A stretch of 64,000 bases of DNA from Cryptosporidium bovis. Taxonomy: Eukaryota; Apicomplexa; Conoidasida; Eucoccidiorida; Cryptosporidiidae. Below the pieces are notes generated by a model. That model saw nothing but the letters and a program-made list of their open reading frames with translations, had not been told where the DNA came from and did not search any database. Positions 62,001 through 64,000 of this stretch are shown one piece after another. The stretch's first letter is position 1. Each line of letters starts with the position of its first letter. The stretch is from assembly GCA_009768925.2 (NCBI GenBank), contig VHIT02000046.1, forward strand, positions 40,303 through 104,302, written 5' to 3'. The position numbers were made by a program, and so were the translations under genes.

Positions 62001-64000
62001 GCTGAAGGTGGTGGTGCTGAAGGTGGTGGTGCTGAAGGTGGTGGTGGCGCTAGTGGTGGTGATACTGGTGGTAGTGATGGTGGTGGTACTGAAGGTGGTG
62101 GTGGCGCTAGTGGTGGTGATACTGGTGGTAGTGATGGTGGTGGTACTGAAGGTGGTAGTGATTCAGACAAAGAACCAGTTAAAGAACCAGTTAAAGAGCC
62201 AGTTAAAGAGCCAGTTAAAGAACCAGTTAAGGAGCCAGTTAAAGAGCCAGTTAAAGAGCCAGTTAAAAAACCAGAATCAGCTAGGGAAGAGTATAGAAGA
62301 GAGGCCGCTACAGAAGTTTTGAAATTGAGGTTGTCAGGGCAAATTTATGGAGCAAAGGAATGCCAGGAATTAAATGAATTATTCGGTAACTCATATGATG
62401 ACATACTAACGAAGAGCTACAATTTAGAATATCTATTATCATTCAATATGTTTTGGGATGGTGAATTAAAAAATTTATACCAAATTATACAAAATAACTC
62501 ACTAACGGATGAAGATATTAATAAAGTGCCTGGTTTAAAGGAATTAATTGAAGCATTAAAGAAGTGCATAAGTTTAGTCGAAGAGGCTACAAGAATGAGT
62601 GAGGCTAGAAAGGAAATAGTAGATCAAGTAATGCAACAATATACGTTGCTACTTAGTGAAACAGTTAAAGAAGCAAGAATGTCAAATGAAATAAGTATGT
62701 TATATACAAAAATCCCTGAAGAAGATTCTGTTAGGCAACAGAGGATTAAAACATTAAGAGATCTGAGAACAATATTAGCAGATATAAAAGTTAAAATAGA
62801 TAGCCTTACTGAAAAGATTTCTTCATTGACAGAAAGTGAGAAGAGGGGGATTGATACAGATGTTGTTATGAATAAAGCTTTAACGATGTTAAGTAAGCTA
62901 GATAAATTGGAAGATGACATATTGAATGGAGTAATTACAGAAGGGGGTACAATGGAAACTCAACCAGTACCAAAACCACCGTCACCAACAGAACGTGAGG
63001 AAAAACAAAAAATTGTTGATTTAATCAAAGAAATACTATCTTCTGAAACTAACATAAGTGAATGTAAGGAATTAATCAAAATATTTACAAGTGTTGAGGA
63101 ATTATTAGAAAATAAAGATAAGGTGCTTGCTTTGACGAAACACTCAACTAATTGGAGCACTAAATACAACCAATTAATAAAATTAATAAAACAATTATCT
63201 AGTGAAGAAATTAATAGCATTGATGGTTTACAAGATGTTGTTGATGCCTATAAGGAATGCATTAGATTGGAGGAAATTGCTGCACAAAAGATTGTTGAGG
63301 CTAAAAAGATCGAAATGAGAATATCGGAAGTGATTAAAGAAGTAGAATCAAAATTGAGCGAAACAAACACTATAAAAGAACAAATAGGAATAATAATGCA
63401 AGGTGAGAAAGGTGATACAGATATAGTTAAAAATCAAAGAAGAGAAAATTTTCTCGCTCTTGAGAAGGAAATGAAACAACTATACGTACAAATAGTAAAC
63501 GTTGTAATTACGGGAAAAAATTTTAAAGGTAAAGTGTCAGAATTAATTGAACAGTTACGTAAACATGGAGTTGTTCTTTTTAAGATAGTTGAGGATTTGT
63601 CAAAATTAAATAAACTTATACATGTGAATGCTCCTCTTTACACAATATATGAGTCATTATCAGTATTAAAGCCAGACATTAAGCCAAATAAAAATCTTAA
63701 ATATTTTAAATGGAAGCTAACAGGTTCTAAATTTAAAAACGAACTTGATCCAATAATTGAGTCTTCATCGCAAGAACCGCAATCACCAACACAAGAACCG
63801 GGAGGAGAATCACCAGTTGGACCACAATCACCAACACAAGGACCACAATCACCAACACAAGAACCGCAACCACCAATACCAGGACCGCAATCACCAACAC
63901 AAGAACCACAATCACCAACACAAGAACCACAATCACCAATACCAGGACCACAATCACCAATACCAGGACCACAATCACCAACACAAGGACCACAATCACC
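56037..64000 (+). CDS. Giant secreted multi-repeat protein (partial, runs off the right edge)
   Basis: One frame stays open from the ATG at 56037 to the end of the window, about 2,650 codons, and continues beyond it. The signal peptide is LRFILLVALTLFECRHAIG (about 2-20). Residues 20-930 have no repeats and mixed composition, so are probably folded; I recognise no domain. A basic Lys/Pro segment (about 880-935) leads to a long helical part (about 1,000-1,650). A Lys/Arg/Ser-rich linker follows, then three 56-residue repeats, a Gly-rich block, eight KEPV units, two related helical domains, and a Pro/Gln/Ser tail at the edge. There is no transmembrane segment in the visible part. It is presumably exported, or part of the wall or surface. 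Function unknown. The many antisense frames below it are shadows. Confidence 0.9.
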   Translation, partial: MLRFILLVALTLFECRHAIGVRIKSATPNGGSNFLSTQHHESTFGTKVKSSIDATRDIEILHTTGDGEYELLSGFPKPINEGELVVGTDLLIGFVQQKNVPDKDKKPENLIVLRDNGSGKLNTGIFLGFPCIYEQNEEFMDDPGINSIDVKTILSCIKLYKNHAISEDDIRYLFFKLKEYSLYNLFDKIFIGDKALDSNIYLPIRYQGLLYLSVLVKHGNRYSNTSLLNYLTHSENKGRLFVEIRHIYSNHRINFEFNVNMGFGWSNTQYSKVEENIVIGILSTTINGRTYMESVVSPCSGYILWINKNLNKNLKNKQYEYQFYLSDASKLENDLIMLILCDSNPSYVTDDKKKSKKVSNDVLLTHNFGNVRDWVRNEGSANNLNLIFVRRIEDKRRRLKMISDIKRSISFDDFKNSLANYMKNRGGEVDELFVKQTTDLNYELSIDVYKVNREKQMAARRISDLTLKHKRKLYPKHKMSEYERSVLNGSVAGPTYTYNLYSNEYEIYIAENKSVPRWKGYYQAGWNDPLSDEKKLKLSPLNYTGKYLQIFGPRPWNMKFLSVDIVKTFSFSKNSEVRYILSNEFLYLFGKYGERDEYNSNLLKVMNFDIEIYVDAGTIVSGKQGYETILGAINIHFVGPLNKREIQKVYIYSLHSGFVKQVLPISTVGGSLDPIVTIIPFSVEKQMTDIYKKVNYYLYDSNVSRINLSEGDSLLLPLSQVQVDDKEGTTVTLSEDQAKSIGKHVYMWPMFGEYLSESEGVIKIFEIGPNELLILSEALKKLVDYIKSKALKKVKYPPVSIPVMKSTFDIEKIKKDVYSKILDENTKKLTFITERKEHAVFAKLFDDKYKYLMNLSRSQTGTLPKILNKFIVKGHKRGKKLKRLQRKGPYGFDTKKIPSSLKRVKISMGKPKEKKPVDKGKPKSPPVSSKEFSYESSPEGSVVLSDITVKGKEEKIKLVKGLGPLIPRRKNIYKVDGYESENGFISTDNSLHLSDTETEEVGYEMGNVDLQVVKRKSARESEKVRKLSKKCKNVYKELMNSSKDQLKDLERVQSREELEVILSNLLRGVQSYDECVRKFLASILSKKSYGVQIELIKSNFSDKINKIRNTRKRILGEYNKCRSSQKKLLKKLDKQISSYRMTYGDQNVSIPDDQLDQLYKLIEEAYNEELICRSHSIKLRRIENTKYKSELERYSLTNRFMSYRRRNLILNSKYLSHLILKIKFLVLIRSINMAIYSAKVAIKTDDLSLTKEEVKKHKSIAQIDKMAALNVELLRLHFEENYNSFDSIALIAHQTLLLEEGLVNLYSTKIIELEFIIEKQNISYDILLGLLNVLNSLDSSKELIKKTLIKKIKGIFEKRRSLFIDSNISKIKVKQLYIGKSIAVNVLDVIKHTLSYDHSSSDIDKSGLVIQALDINNSKKALEILKEKINSKITSIETVIQKVNSVNNNIVKNLNSYIDNIVTPLEKYNLVKSSSIDTGLLSDSTTDSDPSTSGGSLFGSGTSEDLETHELSKVISLFKSLEKITVEINKNKIEGSTGVHDSKIVQLYDDLTDKLEKFKSSRYKSADGVSGAKDDEIKHELINLLSELEKEKSVCVAKYESLLSLSDKNIYLLWPMTRMKKQLINSERRLRMERNRMKLIASKKKRKGGYGSGGKDDKKSDSDESSAVSKQKSSDEAREMSKVKRRKPRKRRSRRSLSSPKGEKKRSQEGSDEDKLLSKYGHEGDDIKGLGTDASSVDLDKEHQKALKDEEGGKGKGAEGEMMGSDISEDELLGKYGHGGDDIKGLGTDESSVDLDKEHQKALKDEEGGKGKGAEGEMMGSDISEDELLGKYGHGGDDIKGLGTDASSVDLDKEHQKALEEDARKKDEKEISKIESKGGDSMKPTGKRKKKLKKRSFLENIRKLSSKKYSTSGESGGTESDDSELSREKKGSGLHGTKRVKRETREKRIKRRRKKESALNKLIRKGTKYLNTTSGSQTESDASAGGGGAEGGGAEGGGAEGGGGASGGDTGGSDGGGTEGGGGASGGDTGGSDGGGTEGGSDSDKEPVKEPVKEPVKEPVKEPVKEPVKEPVKEPVKKPESAREEYRREAATEVLKLRLSGQIYGAKECQELNELFGNSYDDILTKSYNLEYLLSFNMFWDGELKNLYQIIQNNSLTDEDINKVPGLKELIEALKKCISLVEEATRMSEARKEIVDQVMQQYTLLLSETVKEARMSNEISMLYTKIPEEDSVRQQRIKTLRDLRTILADIKVKIDSLTEKISSLTESEKRGIDTDVVMNKALTMLSKLDKLEDDILNGVITEGGTMETQPVPKPPSPTEREEKQKIVDLIKEILSSETNISECKELIKIFTSVEELLENKDKVLALTKHSTNWSTKYNQLIKLIKQLSSEEINSIDGLQDVVDAYKECIRLEEIAAQKIVEAKKIEMRISEVIKEVESKLSETNTIKEQIGIIMQGEKGDTDIVKNQRRENFLALEKEMKQLYVQIVNVVITGKNFKGKVSELIEQLRKHGVVLFKIVEDLSKLNKLIHVNAPLYTIYESLSVLKPDIKPNKNLKYFKWKLTGSKFKNELDPIIESSSQEPQSPTQEPGGESPVGPQSPTQGPQSPTQEPQPPIPGPQSPTQEPQSPTQEPQSPIPGPQSPIPGPQSPTQGPQS
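61173..61616 (+). repeat. 56-residue (168-bp) repeat, two full copies and one partial
   Basis: Units start at 61173, 61341 and 61509, spaced exactly 168 bases. Each contains KYGHGGDDIKGLGTD, SSVDLDKEHQKAL and, in copies 1 and 2, KDEEGGKGKGAEGEMMGSDI. Copies 2 and 3 are almost identical at DNA level, while copy 1 differs at its start (EDKLLSKYGHEGDD). This suggests recent duplication; copy number is likely variable. Confidence 0.9.
61985..62160 (+). repeat. Gly-rich low-complexity block
   Basis: GGT-rich DNA encodes GGGAEGGGAEGGGAEGG and then two copies of GGASGGDTGGSDGGGTEGG. It forms a flexible linker inside the giant protein. On the other strand it reads as a Pro-rich open frame, which I treat as a shadow. 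Confidence 0.85.
62169..62264 (+). repeat. Eight tandem KEPV units (12 bp each)
   Basis: Eight 12-base units AAAGA(A/G)CCAGTT follow each other without interruption and end in a variant KKPE. The third position of the Glu codon varies, so the array is not brand new. Confidence 0.9.
63775..64000 (+). repeat. PQSPTQ(E/G)-type Pro-rich array at the window edge
   Basis: Tandem 21-base units encode PQSPTQE or PQSPIPG variants and continue past the edge. Ser/Thr next to Pro makes it a plausible site for mucin-type O-glycosylation. The array's full length is not visible. Confidence 0.85.

Noticed and set aside
61601-62322. Pro-rich minus frame (189 codons) and Val-rich + frame (115 codons)
   Set aside because: Shadows of the Gly-rich and KEPV repeats in the giant protein.
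63733-63999. Minus-strand LVLVIVV repeat frame
   Set aside because: Reverse reading of the PQSPTQ array; a hydrophobic string made by composition.
1-64000. CRISPR array, transposon, retroelement or viral element
   Set aside because: The only direct repeats are in-frame coding repeats; no transposase, reverse transcriptase, integrase, capsid gene or terminal repeats were recognised.

Overview
The window looks like nuclear DNA of an apicomplexan close to Cryptosporidium. It is AT-rich and compact, with mostly intron-free protein genes, short GT-AG introns where they occur, and several long, low-complexity secreted proteins of the kind Cryptosporidium carries. I cannot name the species. No rRNA, CRISPR array, virus-like element, LTR element or transposon was recognised.

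Positions 1-39,280 form a dense housekeeping block. In order it holds signal peptide peptidase, a membrane-anchored PDI-like thioredoxin protein, a Gemin2-like SMN-complex protein, GET4, a 1.4-kb spacer with a tRNA-Val and a GC-rich island, a bifunctional glycogen debranching enzyme with an inserted starch-binding-like module, a spliced shugoshin candidate, a UFM1-specific protease, a Sec20-like SNARE, spliced RPT6, the Dim1 rRNA methylase, pescadillo, a Sec14/CRAL-TRIO protein, spliced cysteinyl-tRNA synthetase, a four-exon degenerate protein kinase, a SMYD-like SET protein, U1-70K, a secreted Glu/Lys/Ser repeat protein, a PP2C phosphatase and eIF4E. Genes alternate between divergent pairs sharing promoters and convergent pairs with very short gaps.

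Positions 39,280-45,676 are a 6.4-kb stretch with no credible coding region, which is unusual in so compact a genome. Positions 45,677-56,036 are sparser. They hold a secreted acidic protein, RPP21 (RNase P/MRP), an unrecognised protein with a duplicated YPD-type motif, a secreted coiled-coil protein, spliced UTP11, and a possible 62-residue spliced gene. Spacers of about 1-1.5 kb separate several of these.

From 56,037 to the right edge runs one uninterrupted reading frame of about 2,650 codons that continues beyond the window. It encodes a giant secreted protein with a unique N-terminal half, basic/acidic linkers, three 56-residue repeats, a Gly-rich block, eight KEPV units, two related helical domains and a PQSPTQ-type Pro-rich tail.

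Functional themes are ER handling (SPP, PDI-like, GET4, Sec20, UFSP2), RNA processing and translation (Gemin2, U1-70K, Dim1, pescadillo, UTP11, RPP21, CysRS, eIF4E), storage polysaccharide breakdown, and host-facing secreted proteins. E2F-type GGCGCC/CCCGCC motifs and TGCATGCA (AP2-type) motifs recur in spacers. Several apparent start codons were TTG or GTG; I moved those starts to the first ATG or added an upstream exon.
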